DNA from: Gilichinskyi gelida
Lineage (GTDB): Bacteria; Acidobacteriota; Thermoanaerobaculia; Gp7-AA8
Direction of reading: 5' to 3'
NCBI GenBank assembly: GCA_038040385.1
Contig: JBBPII010000005.1
Coordinates: 186,001-250,000 of the forward strand
Length of the DNA: 64,000 nt
Part shown: one piece after another, positions 26,811 through 34,834 of the stretch
Position numbering within the stretch: position 1 is the stretch's first letter
Layout: each line of letters begins with the position of its first letter
Notes under the pieces: model-generated
Told to the model about the DNA's origin: nothing
Seen by the model: only the letters and a program-made list of their open reading frames with translations
Database searches by the model: none
Position numbers and translations under genes: made by a program

Positions 26811-27758
26811 TTGCGCGTCATTCTGGAAGGTAGTCTGCGGCACTTCACCGCGGGCGAGCTTCTCTCGCTCCTCGGCCAGAACAAGCACACCGGCACGCTC
26901 GACGCGAAGCTCGGTGACGCGCGCGCCCGCCTCGCCTTCCGCGACGGCCGCGTGGCGTGGGCCGAAGCCACCGGCGCGCGCGACCTCGGCGAGATCATCA
27001 CCCTGCTCATGAGCTGGCGGGAGGGCGACTTCTGGTTCCTCGACGACGTCGCCATGCCCGAGGGCGTCACGCCGCTGGCCGTCGACATCGCCCCGCTCGT
27101 CGCCGCCGCGGATCAGCGCGCCGCCGAGGAAGAGCGGCTCCTCAAACTCTACCCGGACGAGCAGATGGCGTTCCGCGTGGTCGGCCAGCCGCAGGGCGAC
27201 GTCAAGCTGCGCCCCGAGGAGTTCGCGGTCCTTTTCCAGATCGGCCCGGGGCGCACGCTGGCGCAACTGCGCGCCGACGCCAACCGTCCCGCCGTCGAGC
27301 TCTACGCCATCGTGGCCCGCCTCCAGGCGGCCAAGCTGATCGAAGTGGTCCAAGACCCTGAGGCCACGCAGAACACGCGGAAGATCCCGGTGCTGACGAA
27401 CTTGAAGCCGCAGACTGACGCCAAGCAGGCGCCGATCGGTACGCTGACCGCCGACGACGGCACGATGCATCCGCTGCTCGAGGAAGTGACCACCATCGGC
27501 CGCACCGCGGCGAACGCCATCGCCCTGCCGGACGGCAGCGTCTCGTCGAAGCATGCGCGCGTGGTCCGCAGCGCCGAGGGCTTCGTCCTGGAGGACAGCG
27601 GAAGCAGCAACGGCACCTTCGTCAACAGCGAGAAAGTCGCCGGCAAGCGCGTGCTCGCCGACGGCGACACCGTCCGCTTCGGCAAGGTGTTGATGACGTT
27701 CAACGTAGCGGTGGAGACCGTCCGTAGAGACACCACGCAGCCGGAGCTGAAGGCATGA
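26811..27758 (+). CDS. DUF4388-FHA domain protein
   Basis: A 315-residue soluble protein. Residues 1-100 are a DUF4388 domain (LEGSLRHFTAGELLSLLGQ, KHTGTLDAKLG, GRVAWAEA), a module of signalling and gliding proteins. A winged-helix-like middle segment follows, and residues about 215-300 form a canonical FHA domain: TTIGRTAANAI, SVSSKHARV and DSGSSNGTFVN carry the Arg, Ser, His and Asn that bind phosphothreonine. It begins with TTG 80 bases after the kinase and its stop overlaps the next ATG. It is the likely reader of kinase-generated phosphothreonine and may tether partners to the flavoprotein encoded next. Confidence 0.9.
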   Translation: MRVILEGSLRHFTAGELLSLLGQNKHTGTLDAKLGDARARLAFRDGRVAWAEATGARDLGEIITLLMSWREGDFWFLDDVAMPEGVTPLAVDIAPLVAAADQRAAEEERLLKLYPDEQMAFRVVGQPQGDVKLRPEEFAVLFQIGPGRTLAQLRADANRPAVELYAIVARLQAAKLIEVVQDPEATQNTRKIPVLTNLKPQTDAKQAPIGTLTADDGTMHPLLEEVTTIGRTAANAIALPDGSVSSKHARVVRSAEGFVLEDSGSSNGTFVNSEKVAGKRVLADGDTVRFGKVLMTFNVAVETVRRDTTQPELKA

Positions 27759-30133
27759 TGCACTCTCACGACCTGATCATCATCGGCTCCGGCCCGGCGG
27801 GACTGGCGGCGTCGTCGCACGCGCAGGCGAACGGAATCTCCTACGCGCTGCTGGAGCGCACCGACCACCTCGCCGACACCATCGACGCCTACCAGGCGCG
27901 CAAGTACGTCATGGCCGAGCCGATGCTGATTCCGGCGCGAGGCGAGGTGCCGTTCGCCGCCGGCTCGCGCGAGTCGATCCTCGGCGCCTGGGAGGAGCAC
28001 GTCCGCGAGCAGTCGCTCAACGTGGCGTTCAACGCCGAGGTGAAGGCGATCGTCCGCGAGGGGGAACGGTTCCGCATCCGCACCGCCGCCGGCGAGGAGT
28101 ACGACGCCGCGAAAGTCATCCTGGCCATGGGGACGCAGGGGAACCCGCGCAAGCTCGGCGTCCCCGGCGAGGACCTGCCGCACGTCCGCTACCGCCTGGT
28201 CGATCCGGCGGAGCACCGCGATCAGGACATCCTCGTGGTCGGCGCGGGCGACTCGGCGCTGGAGATCGCCATCGCGCTTTCCGACGAGAACCACGTCGGG
28301 CTGGTCGTCCGCGGGCCGGAGATCGCGCGCGCGAACGACGTGCTGACCAAGGAAGTGCTCAGCCGGCAGGCGACCGGGCAACTGACGATCTACTACAACG
28401 CCGGCGTCAAGCAGGTCTATCCCGGCTACGCCGATCTCAGCGTGCGCGGCGACGTCACCCGCATCCCGGCGGAGCTGATCTTCCTCAAGCTCGGCGCCGA
28501 CGCGCCGCGGAAGTTCTTCGAGTCGATCGGCATCCGATACAACGGCGACGGCAAAGACGCGCGCCCGCTGCTCAGCCCCGTGCACGAGTCGAGCGTGCCG
28601 GGACTCTTCCTCATCGGCGCGGCCAGCGGGCGCGATCTGATCAAGCTGGGGATGAATCAGGGCTACGAGGTCATCGAGCACCTGATGGGGCGCGAGGTCG
28701 AGCCGGCCGACGAGGCGGTGCTCGAGGAGCGGATGCCGTTCTGGGAAGGGACGGTGCGCGAGCGCATCCAGACCCTGCGCGACCGCGTGCCGCTGCTCGC
28801 CGCGGCCGACGAGCAGCAGCTCCGCGACACCTTCCTGGCGGCGCGCGTCCGCGAGTACCGCGACGGCGAGATCATCATCCGGCAGAACGACTACACCAAC
28901 GACTTCCTCATCATCGCCGCCGGCCGCGTGGAGCTGTGGAAGCGGCCGGAGAAGGAGACGCATGATGTGAAGGTCGCCGAGCTGACCGCCGGCAATTTCT
29001 TCGGGGAGATGAGCCTCATCTCCGGCCGGCGCCGCACGGCGACGGCGCGCGCCATCGGCCCCACGCGGCTGATCGAGATCCCGCGCAAGGCGATCCTCAA
29101 GCTGCTGGCCAACGCGCCGCACGCGCGGGCGCTGGTCGATCAGGCATTCCTGCTGCGCGCCTTCGGCGGCTATCTCTTCCCCGACATCCCCTCCACCCTT
29201 CTCGGCGAGCTGGTCGACCGCAGCAACGTGGTCAACCTCGGCAAGGACGCCGCGGTCTTCCGCGAGGGCGATCAGGCCGACGCGTTCTATCTGATCCGCA
29301 ACGGGATGGTGAAGGTGTCGAAGAAGTCGGGCGAGAAAGAGGTGGTGCTGTCCTACCTCGTGGCCGGCAACTTCTTCGGCGAGGCGGCGCTCTTCTCCGA
29401 CATGCCGCGCACCAGCACCGTGACGACGATCTTCCCGTCGGACCTGATCAAGCTCTCCAAGCGCGACTTCAACAACTTTCTGGCCACCAATCCCGAGCTG
29501 CGCGAGGTACCGCGCAAGAAGCTCGAGGAGCGCCGCATCGCCGGGCTGATCGCCGACGCCACGCCGGGCGCCGGCAATCTGCTCGAGGACCTCATCCGGG
29601 AAGAAGTGGTGATGGGGACGCAGACGCTCATCATCGATGAGCACAAATGCATCCGCTGCGGCAACTGCGTCGACGCCTGCGAGGGCGTCCACACCGACGG
29701 CCAGGCCCGACTGTCGTTGACCGGGATCAAGTTCTACAACCTGCTGGCGCCCAACTCCTGCTGGCAGTGCGAGAACCCGCTCTGCATGCTCGACTGTCCC
29801 CCCGACGCCATCCAGCGCGACCCCCGCGGCGAGGTCTACATCAAGAGCAACTGCATCGGCTGCGGCAACTGCGAGCGCAACTGCCCCTACGACAACATCT
29901 TCATGGTGCACAAAGAGCCGAAGAAATCGCTCTTCAGCTGGGTGGCCGCGCTGTTCCGCAAGACGAAAGAGGAAGCGGAGCAGACCGTGGCCGTGAAGTG
30001 CGATCTCTGCCGCGAGATCAGCGGTGGGCCGGCGTGCGTGCGTTCGTGTCCGACGGGGGCGGCCATCAGGCTGACGCCGGAGGAGTATCGGGAGACGTTG
30101 GAGGAGATCGTGATCTCTCGAGGGGAAAGATGA
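27755..30133 (+). CDS. Flavoprotein reductase fused to two cNMP-binding domains and a four-cluster ferredoxin domain
   Basis: A 792-residue cytoplasmic fusion. Residues 1-310 are a thioredoxin-reductase-like FAD/NAD(P)H domain (IIGSGPAGLAASS; VVGAGDSALEIAI) lacking the redox CxxC. Two cyclic-nucleotide-binding domains follow (about 340-460 and 465-590), each with a phosphate-binding cassette: FGEMSLISGRRRTATA and FGEAALFSDMPRTSTV. The C-terminal 160 residues have four groups of four cysteines (CIRCGNCVDAC, CWQCENPLCMLDC, CIGCGNCERNC, CDLCREISGGPACVRSC), as in NrfC/HycB-type subunits with four [4Fe-4S] clusters. It should pass electrons from NAD(P)H through FAD to the clusters, perhaps gated by a cyclic nucleotide. 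The next gene is a membrane cytochrome b candidate. Confidence 0.9.
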   Translation: MMHSHDLIIIGSGPAGLAASSHAQANGISYALLERTDHLADTIDAYQARKYVMAEPMLIPARGEVPFAAGSRESILGAWEEHVREQSLNVAFNAEVKAIVREGERFRIRTAAGEEYDAAKVILAMGTQGNPRKLGVPGEDLPHVRYRLVDPAEHRDQDILVVGAGDSALEIAIALSDENHVGLVVRGPEIARANDVLTKEVLSRQATGQLTIYYNAGVKQVYPGYADLSVRGDVTRIPAELIFLKLGADAPRKFFESIGIRYNGDGKDARPLLSPVHESSVPGLFLIGAASGRDLIKLGMNQGYEVIEHLMGREVEPADEAVLEERMPFWEGTVRERIQTLRDRVPLLAAADEQQLRDTFLAARVREYRDGEIIIRQNDYTNDFLIIAAGRVELWKRPEKETHDVKVAELTAGNFFGEMSLISGRRRTATARAIGPTRLIEIPRKAILKLLANAPHARALVDQAFLLRAFGGYLFPDIPSTLLGELVDRSNVVNLGKDAAVFREGDQADAFYLIRNGMVKVSKKSGEKEVVLSYLVAGNFFGEAALFSDMPRTSTVTTIFPSDLIKLSKRDFNNFLATNPELREVPRKKLEERRIAGLIADATPGAGNLLEDLIREEVVMGTQTLIIDEHKCIRCGNCVDACEGVHTDGQARLSLTGIKFYNLLAPNSCWQCENPLCMLDCPPDAIQRDPRGEVYIKSNCIGCGNCERNCPYDNIFMVHKEPKKSLFSWVAALFRKTKEEAEQTVAVKCDLCREISGGPACVRSCPTGAAIRLTPEEYRETLEEIVISRGER

Positions 30134-30195
30134 AGGATGAACGATGAAAGATGAATTCGGATCCGTTCATCTTTCATCATTCATCTTTCATCTTT
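30126..30195. repeat. Inverted repeat built of GATGAA units
   Basis: Two arms of about 31 bp (AAAGATGAAGGATGAACGAT... and its reverse complement with about three mismatches) surround a 9-base centre containing TTCGGATCC. The arms are made of repeated GATGAA hexamers. The left arm overlaps the stop of the flavoprotein gene. It can fold into a long hairpin and may separate expression of the flavoprotein from the membrane protein; a similar CATTCAA-rich stretch occurs at 55020. Confidence 0.75.
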
Positions 30196-30200
30196 GAATC

Positions 30201-31028
30201 ATGCCTGTCCCGCGCTCTGGTCCGACATGGCGAATCATTTTCGTGGTCTTGCTGATCGCGGTGACCGCGCTCTACTTCTGGTCCGCCCAGCGTGAATACC
30301 CTCATGGGGGTTCGCGAATCGGCATCGCCTACGGCATCGCCGGTTCGGCGCTGATTCTGCTCCTGGCGGCGTTCGGGATCCGGAAGCGGGCGTATCGCTC
30401 CACCTTCGGCACGCTCGAGCAGTGGATGCAGTCGCACATCTACCTCGGCATCCTCGCCGCGGTGATCCTGCTGTTCCACACCGGCTTCCGCTTCAATGAC
30501 GGGATCGCGGTCGCCACGTTCGTGCTGGTTGGGATCGTGGTGGTGAGCGGCGCGGCGGGGTCGATTCTCTACGTCACCGTCCCGCGCCTGCTGACCGAGG
30601 TGGAGAGCAACCTGACCGTCGTCGAGATCAGCGACCAGCTCAACCAGCTCTCCCGGTCGATGGCGCGCATCGCGTCGGACAAGTCGCCGCCGTTTCAGCG
30701 CATTTACACGGAGCTGATCCACGAGTCGCAGCCGGGATGGCTGGCGGGGTGGCGGCTGCTCTTCACCCGCAGCCGCCGCAAGGCGCAGGTGGGCGGCGAC
30801 TGGTCGAACCTCATCGGCCTGGTGGGCAAGGAAGAGCAGGACGACCTGCGGCAGATGCTCGTGGTGTCGCGGCAGCGCAAGGAGCTGCTGCTGCGCCTCA
30901 TCTATCAGCAGCGCTACAAGAACGTGCTCGAGGCGTGGCTCTACCTGCACGTGCCGTTCACCATCGCCGCGATGGTGTTCGCCGTGGTGCACGTGGTGGC
31001 GGTGTTTTATTACAGGAAGGTCGGGTGA
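30201..31028 (+). CDS. Putative dihaem b-type membrane cytochrome
   Basis: A 275-residue protein with about five membrane helices (residues about 11-28, 42-60, 76-95, 102-125, 248-271) and a cytoplasmic helical stretch between the fourth and fifth. Two helices hold histidine pairs with the same 14-residue spacing, His79/His93 (QSHIYLGIL...LFHTG) and His250/His264 (LHVPF...VVHVV), the geometry for two b haems stacked across the membrane. I therefore infer an electron carrier between the cytoplasmic ferredoxin-flavoprotein or quinone pool and periplasmic cytochromes. The family was not recognised by name. Its stop overlaps the GTG of the FHA-decahaem gene. Confidence 0.75.
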   Translation: MPVPRSGPTWRIIFVVLLIAVTALYFWSAQREYPHGGSRIGIAYGIAGSALILLLAAFGIRKRAYRSTFGTLEQWMQSHIYLGILAAVILLFHTGFRFNDGIAVATFVLVGIVVVSGAAGSILYVTVPRLLTEVESNLTVVEISDQLNQLSRSMARIASDKSPPFQRIYTELIHESQPGWLAGWRLLFTRSRRKAQVGGDWSNLIGLVGKEEQDDLRQMLVVSRQRKELLLRLIYQQRYKNVLEAWLYLHVPFTIAAMVFAVVHVVAVFYYRKVG

Positions 31029-32608
31029 GCTTCGTCCTGCAGCGCGTCACCGCCCGCGGCCTGGTGCTGAACCAGGTCAGCGGCGACATGCTGCGCATCG
31101 GGCGAGGCACCAACGCCGACCTCCGCTCCGACAATCCGGCGGTCTCCCTCGAGCACGCCGTCATCCAGACCGACGCCGCCGGCTACGCCATCACCGACAA
31201 GGGCAGCATCACCGGCACGTACGTCAACCGCAAGCCGGTCGAGTCGGCGCGATTGTCGAAGGGCGACGTCATCGAGATCGGCAACCTGCGCGTGGAAGTG
31301 CAGCTCGCCGAGGCAGGACGCCCGCTGTTCCTCCGGGTGGTGCAAACGGCGGCGCGCAAAGCGGGCCTCGCCGAGGATGAAGAAGACGCGCTCCCCGCCC
31401 CGGTCGCCGGCGGCGGCGTACTCAGGGCGCCGAAGATCGACTACGCCGACGCCTTCCGCCTCCGCCGGCCGTACTTCACCAAGCTCTCGCTCGTCGCGCT
31501 GCTGACCATCGCCGCGCTGGCGGTGGTCGCGGAAGTCATCCGGCCGGAGCGGCAGACGATCTTCATGCCGGGCGGCGTGTCGTCGGCGCATTCCCGCGGC
31601 GGCGACAACGGAAAGTCGGTGGCCAAGGACTGCCGCGCGTGCCACGAGCCGTGGCGCGGTGTCACCGACCGGCGCTGCATCGCCTGCCATGCGCGTGCGC
31701 CGCACGCGGCGACCGAGGCGGCGGCGCCGCCGTGCATCTCCTGCCATCCCGAGCATCGCGACGCGCCGAAGCTGGCGCTGATGGACGACACGACGTGCGT
31801 CGGCTGCCACGCCGTTCTCCAGGCGCACGTGAAGCCGGGCGCGCGGGTCCGGCCGGCCATCGCGCAGATCGCGGTGTTCGGCGACCGGCACCCCGACTTC
31901 ACCTTCCCGCCCGACCCCGACACGCTGCGCTTCAATCACAAGCTGCACCTTCGGCCGGCCGGCGTGTTCAACGGCGAAGGGCGCCGCGAGGTGCTGGAGT
32001 GCACCTCGTGCCACAAGCTGCTCGTGTCGGGCGAGACCATCGACCCGAAGCCGATCAAGTTCGCCGCCGACTGCCAGCGCTGCCACAAGCTGACCTTCGA
32101 CCGCCGCTTTCCCACCGACGAGGTCCCGCACGGCGGCGATCCGGGCGTGGTCTACGGATTCGTCATCGGAATGTACAGCGGCAACCGAGAGCTGGCGGGA
32201 AAGTCGCCCGAGGAGATCCGCCGGATCCTGACGACGCGCCCGAGGTCGAACGACGACCGCTCGGCGGTCTACGCGGAGCAGGTGATCAAGGCCAAGTGCC
32301 AGCTCTGCCACGTCATCCGTCCCGCCGGCAACCGCCTCGCCGTCACGCCGCCCGTCCTGCAGACGCGCTGGCTCGGGCACATGCCGTTCGATCATGGCGG
32401 CAAGCACACCAGCGTGCGCTGCGAGAACTGTCACGAAGGCGCGCGGCAGAGCACGAATACTCAGGACGTCATGATGCCGTCGCGGAAGGACTGCGTCGCC
32501 TGTCACGGGGCGGGCGGCAAGTCGGCGACCACCTGCGTCACTTGTCACAGGTACCATGAGCGCTCGAAGTCGCTTCCGGCGAAAATGGTGCAGGCCGGAC
32601 TGCTTTGA
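31025..32608 (+). CDS. FHA domain fused through a membrane helix to a decahaem cytochrome c
   Basis: A 527-residue protein. Residues about 20-95 are an FHA domain (MLRIGRGTNADL, AVSLEHAVI, GSITGTYVN), cytoplasmic; one membrane helix lies at 153-171 (KLSLVALLTIAALAVVAEV). The periplasmic part carries ten CxxCH haem motifs: CRACH, CIACH, CISCH, CVGCH, CTSCH, CQRCH, CQLCH, CENCH, CVACH, CVTCH. Many are spaced as in cytochrome c3/c7-type proteins. A phosphothreonine reader is thus coupled across the membrane to a multihaem wire. GTG at 31025 overlaps the preceding TGA. The FHA has Thr in place of the usual Asn in the S-x-N-G-T motif, so ligand binding may be altered. Confidence 0.9.
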   Translation: MSFVLQRVTARGLVLNQVSGDMLRIGRGTNADLRSDNPAVSLEHAVIQTDAAGYAITDKGSITGTYVNRKPVESARLSKGDVIEIGNLRVEVQLAEAGRPLFLRVVQTAARKAGLAEDEEDALPAPVAGGGVLRAPKIDYADAFRLRRPYFTKLSLVALLTIAALAVVAEVIRPERQTIFMPGGVSSAHSRGGDNGKSVAKDCRACHEPWRGVTDRRCIACHARAPHAATEAAAPPCISCHPEHRDAPKLALMDDTTCVGCHAVLQAHVKPGARVRPAIAQIAVFGDRHPDFTFPPDPDTLRFNHKLHLRPAGVFNGEGRREVLECTSCHKLLVSGETIDPKPIKFAADCQRCHKLTFDRRFPTDEVPHGGDPGVVYGFVIGMYSGNRELAGKSPEEIRRILTTRPRSNDDRSAVYAEQVIKAKCQLCHVIRPAGNRLAVTPPVLQTRWLGHMPFDHGGKHTSVRCENCHEGARQSTNTQDVMMPSRKDCVACHGAGGKSATTCVTCHRYHERSKSLPAKMVQAGLL

Positions 32609-32629
32609 ATGGGAGGGGATGGAGCGGAA

Positions 32630-33253
32630 ATGCTGGGAACGATTCTTCTGGCTGCGATCGTGATCCTGCTGCTGGTGCTGCTGGTGCCGGTGGGGATGGC
32701 GGTCTATCAGCGGTTGCGCGTGAAGCCCGACGACCGGATCGCCGAGAAACGCGCCGCCGTGCAGCCGACCGCGAAGATGGCGGCCATCAACATCCCCCCG
32801 CCACCACCCCCCGCCACCTCACCCGCCCCCCGCACGCCCGAGCCGCCTCCTCCATCGGTGTCCAGGGAGACGGTCAACGTGCCGTTGGTTCACGACCGCT
32901 CGACCGACGAGCGCTCCGCCCCGCCGGAAGCCACGGAACTGGTGCAGTGGTACGGCATGCTGCTCTGCACCGCCGGCCCGCTGGAAGGGCAGCGCTTCAT
33001 CGTCGAAGAGAACGGCGTCTACATCGGCCGCGACGCCACGCTGGCGCAGATCGTGGTGGCCGACTCGCGCGTCTCCAAGCGCCACGTCCGCATCCTGCCG
33101 CGCGACGGAAAAGTCCACGCCATCGATCAAGGCTCCACCAACGGCACATTCCTCGGCACCGCCGGCGGACAGCGCATCACCGAGGTGCAGCTCAAGAGGG
33201 GCGATACGATCGTCCTGGCGGACAACGCCGCCGCATTTCTCTACCAGATCTGA
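32630..33253 (+). CDS. Membrane-anchored FHA domain protein
   Basis: A 207-residue protein with an N-terminal membrane helix (GTILLAAIVILLLVLLVPVG), a positively charged segment, a Pro-rich linker (NIPPPPPPATS) and a C-terminal FHA domain (VYIGRDATLAQ, SRVSKRHVRI, DQGSTNGTFLG) with all phosphothreonine-binding residues. The basic residues after the helix place FHA in the cytoplasm. ATG 32630 has a purine-rich upstream region (GGGAGGGG); an in-frame ATG at 32609 overlaps the cytochrome stop. It probably recruits a phosphorylated partner to the same membrane complex. Confidence 0.88.
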   Translation: MLGTILLAAIVILLLVLLVPVGMAVYQRLRVKPDDRIAEKRAAVQPTAKMAAINIPPPPPPATSPAPRTPEPPPPSVSRETVNVPLVHDRSTDERSAPPEATELVQWYGMLLCTAGPLEGQRFIVEENGVYIGRDATLAQIVVADSRVSKRHVRILPRDGKVHAIDQGSTNGTFLGTAGGQRITEVQLKRGDTIVLADNAAAFLYQI

Positions 33254-34834
33254 ATGAAACGCTCGTGGCTCCCCTGCCTCGTCGTCGCGGCGCTCGCCGC
33301 TATGGGCGCCGGCAGACGCGCGACTGTGACGCCGCCCGCGTTCCAAACTTGTTTCGAGGGCGCGATCGGCGACGGGCCCGCGCCATCGTTCACCACGCTG
33401 ACGCCTCTCGAAAGCGACACGATCGTGCGCGCGGCCGCCGCGGCGCTGAACGTGAACACCGCGACCATCGCCGTCGTCGACCGCGCCGGCCGCGTGCAGG
33501 CGTTGTTCCGCCAGCCGGCGGCAGGTGCGGCGAATGACGATCAGGCGGTCGGCGTGGCGCGCACCGCGGCGTTCTTCAGCCACAACATGGCGCCGCTGTC
33601 GTCGCGCACGGTGCGCTTCATCAGCGGGGTGCACTTCCCGCCCGGCGTGGTCAACGCCCCCAACGCCCCGCTCTACGGCATCGAGAACACCAACCGCGGC
33701 TGCGACCTCGGCATCCTCTTCAACAATTTCAAGGAGGTGCCGCCGGCGAAGTCGGTCAACGGCGGACGCGGCCCCGGCATCGTCACCGGCAAACTGCAAC
33801 CCGACGACGGACCGTATCCGCAATTTCCGTTCGACCGCCCGGTCAACGCCGGCGGCATCCCGCTCTATCGCGGCGGGAAGCTGGTCGGCGGCATTGGCGT
33901 GGCGGGCATCGCCGGCGACCCGCAGCTCGCCGAGTTCGCCGCGGTCACCGGCGCGTTCGGCACGGCGGGCATCGCGCCGGTGCCGGCGTATCCGCTGCCC
34001 GAGCCGGGCAACGTCTTCATCGACGGCATCCGCCTCCCCTTCCTCGGCCCCGATCAGAAGCTGCGCTTCGACAGCAGCGGCGCGCCGGTCGGTCTGGAGC
34101 GGCCGGCGGGGACGTCGCCGGGAACGAGCGCCGGAACGCTCGTCGGCGGCACGTTTCCCGGGCGCTGCGCCGACAACGAATACCTCGCCGGCCCGAAGGG
34201 GGGAACGCTGACGCTGACGCAGGTCGACGCGATCGTGCAGCGGGCCATCGCCGCGGCGAAGCGCACGCGCGGCATCATCCGCTTGCCACTCAATTCGTAC
34301 GCGCGGATGGTCATCGCCGTCGCCGACGTCAACGGCGACATCCTCGCCCTCTATCGGATGCCCGACGCCACGGTCTTCTCCATCGACGTCGCCGTGGCCA
34401 AGGCGCGCAACGTGGTCGCCTTCAGCACGCAGGGTCTGCCGGGCGTTACGGCCGGCATGGCGATCACCAACCGCACCATCGGCTTCGGCGCGCAGCCGCT
34501 GTTCCCGCCCGGCATCGACTCGTCCGATCCCGGACCGTTCTATCCGCTCTTTCAGAGCGACCTCGCCAATCCGTGTCAGCCGGGCAACGGAATCGTCTTC
34601 TTCCCCGGCGCGACGCCGCTCTACGCCAACGGCAAGCTGGTGGGCGGGCTGGGCGTGAGCGGCGACGGCGTGGAGCAGGACGATTACGTCACTTACCTCG
34701 CCGCCGGCGAGTTCCTCCCTGACCGGAAGATCTGGGCGGACCAGGTGAAGATCAAAGGCGTCCGTCTGCCGATGTTCAAGTTCCCGCGGCAGCCGGAGGG
34801 GGTGACGGAGTGCGGAGGGGGACCGTGCTCGTGA
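33254..34834 (+). CDS. Exported protein with two GlcG/HbpS-like (haem-degrading family) domains
   Basis: A 526-residue protein with a signal peptide (residues 1-20) and two copies of a GlcG/HbpS-like domain (about 50-240 and 330-500). Marks are TIAVVDRAGRVQALFR and VIAVADVNGDILALYR, followed by KAR/ARTAAFFS-type helices and PLYRGGKLVGGIGVAG and PLYANGKLVGGLGVSG. Family members bind haem (HbpS) or unknown ligands. Placement in a haem-rich gene cluster suggests haem binding or haem delivery in the periplasm, but the haem ligand is not certain. It starts immediately after the FHA gene stop, and its own stop lies at the edge of a repeat element. Confidence 0.85.
   Translation: MKRSWLPCLVVAALAAMGAGRRATVTPPAFQTCFEGAIGDGPAPSFTTLTPLESDTIVRAAAAALNVNTATIAVVDRAGRVQALFRQPAAGAANDDQAVGVARTAAFFSHNMAPLSSRTVRFISGVHFPPGVVNAPNAPLYGIENTNRGCDLGILFNNFKEVPPAKSVNGGRGPGIVTGKLQPDDGPYPQFPFDRPVNAGGIPLYRGGKLVGGIGVAGIAGDPQLAEFAAVTGAFGTAGIAPVPAYPLPEPGNVFIDGIRLPFLGPDQKLRFDSSGAPVGLERPAGTSPGTSAGTLVGGTFPGRCADNEYLAGPKGGTLTLTQVDAIVQRAIAAAKRTRGIIRLPLNSYARMVIAVADVNGDILALYRMPDATVFSIDVAVAKARNVVAFSTQGLPGVTAGMAITNRTIGFGAQPLFPPGIDSSDPGPFYPLFQSDLANPCQPGNGIVFFPGATPLYANGKLVGGLGVSGDGVEQDDYVTYLAAGEFLPDRKIWADQVKIKGVRLPMFKFPRQPEGVTECGGGPCS

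Noticed and set aside
27302..29911. An 869-codon minus-strand frame opposite the flavoprotein gene
   Set aside because: Composition is that of a shadow frame (His, Arg, Leu, Val-rich), while the + strand has clear FAD, cNMP and Fe-S motifs.
31639..32559. An open + frame within the FHA-decahaem gene
   Set aside because: Out-of-frame Arg-rich translation; the haem motifs are all in the other frame.
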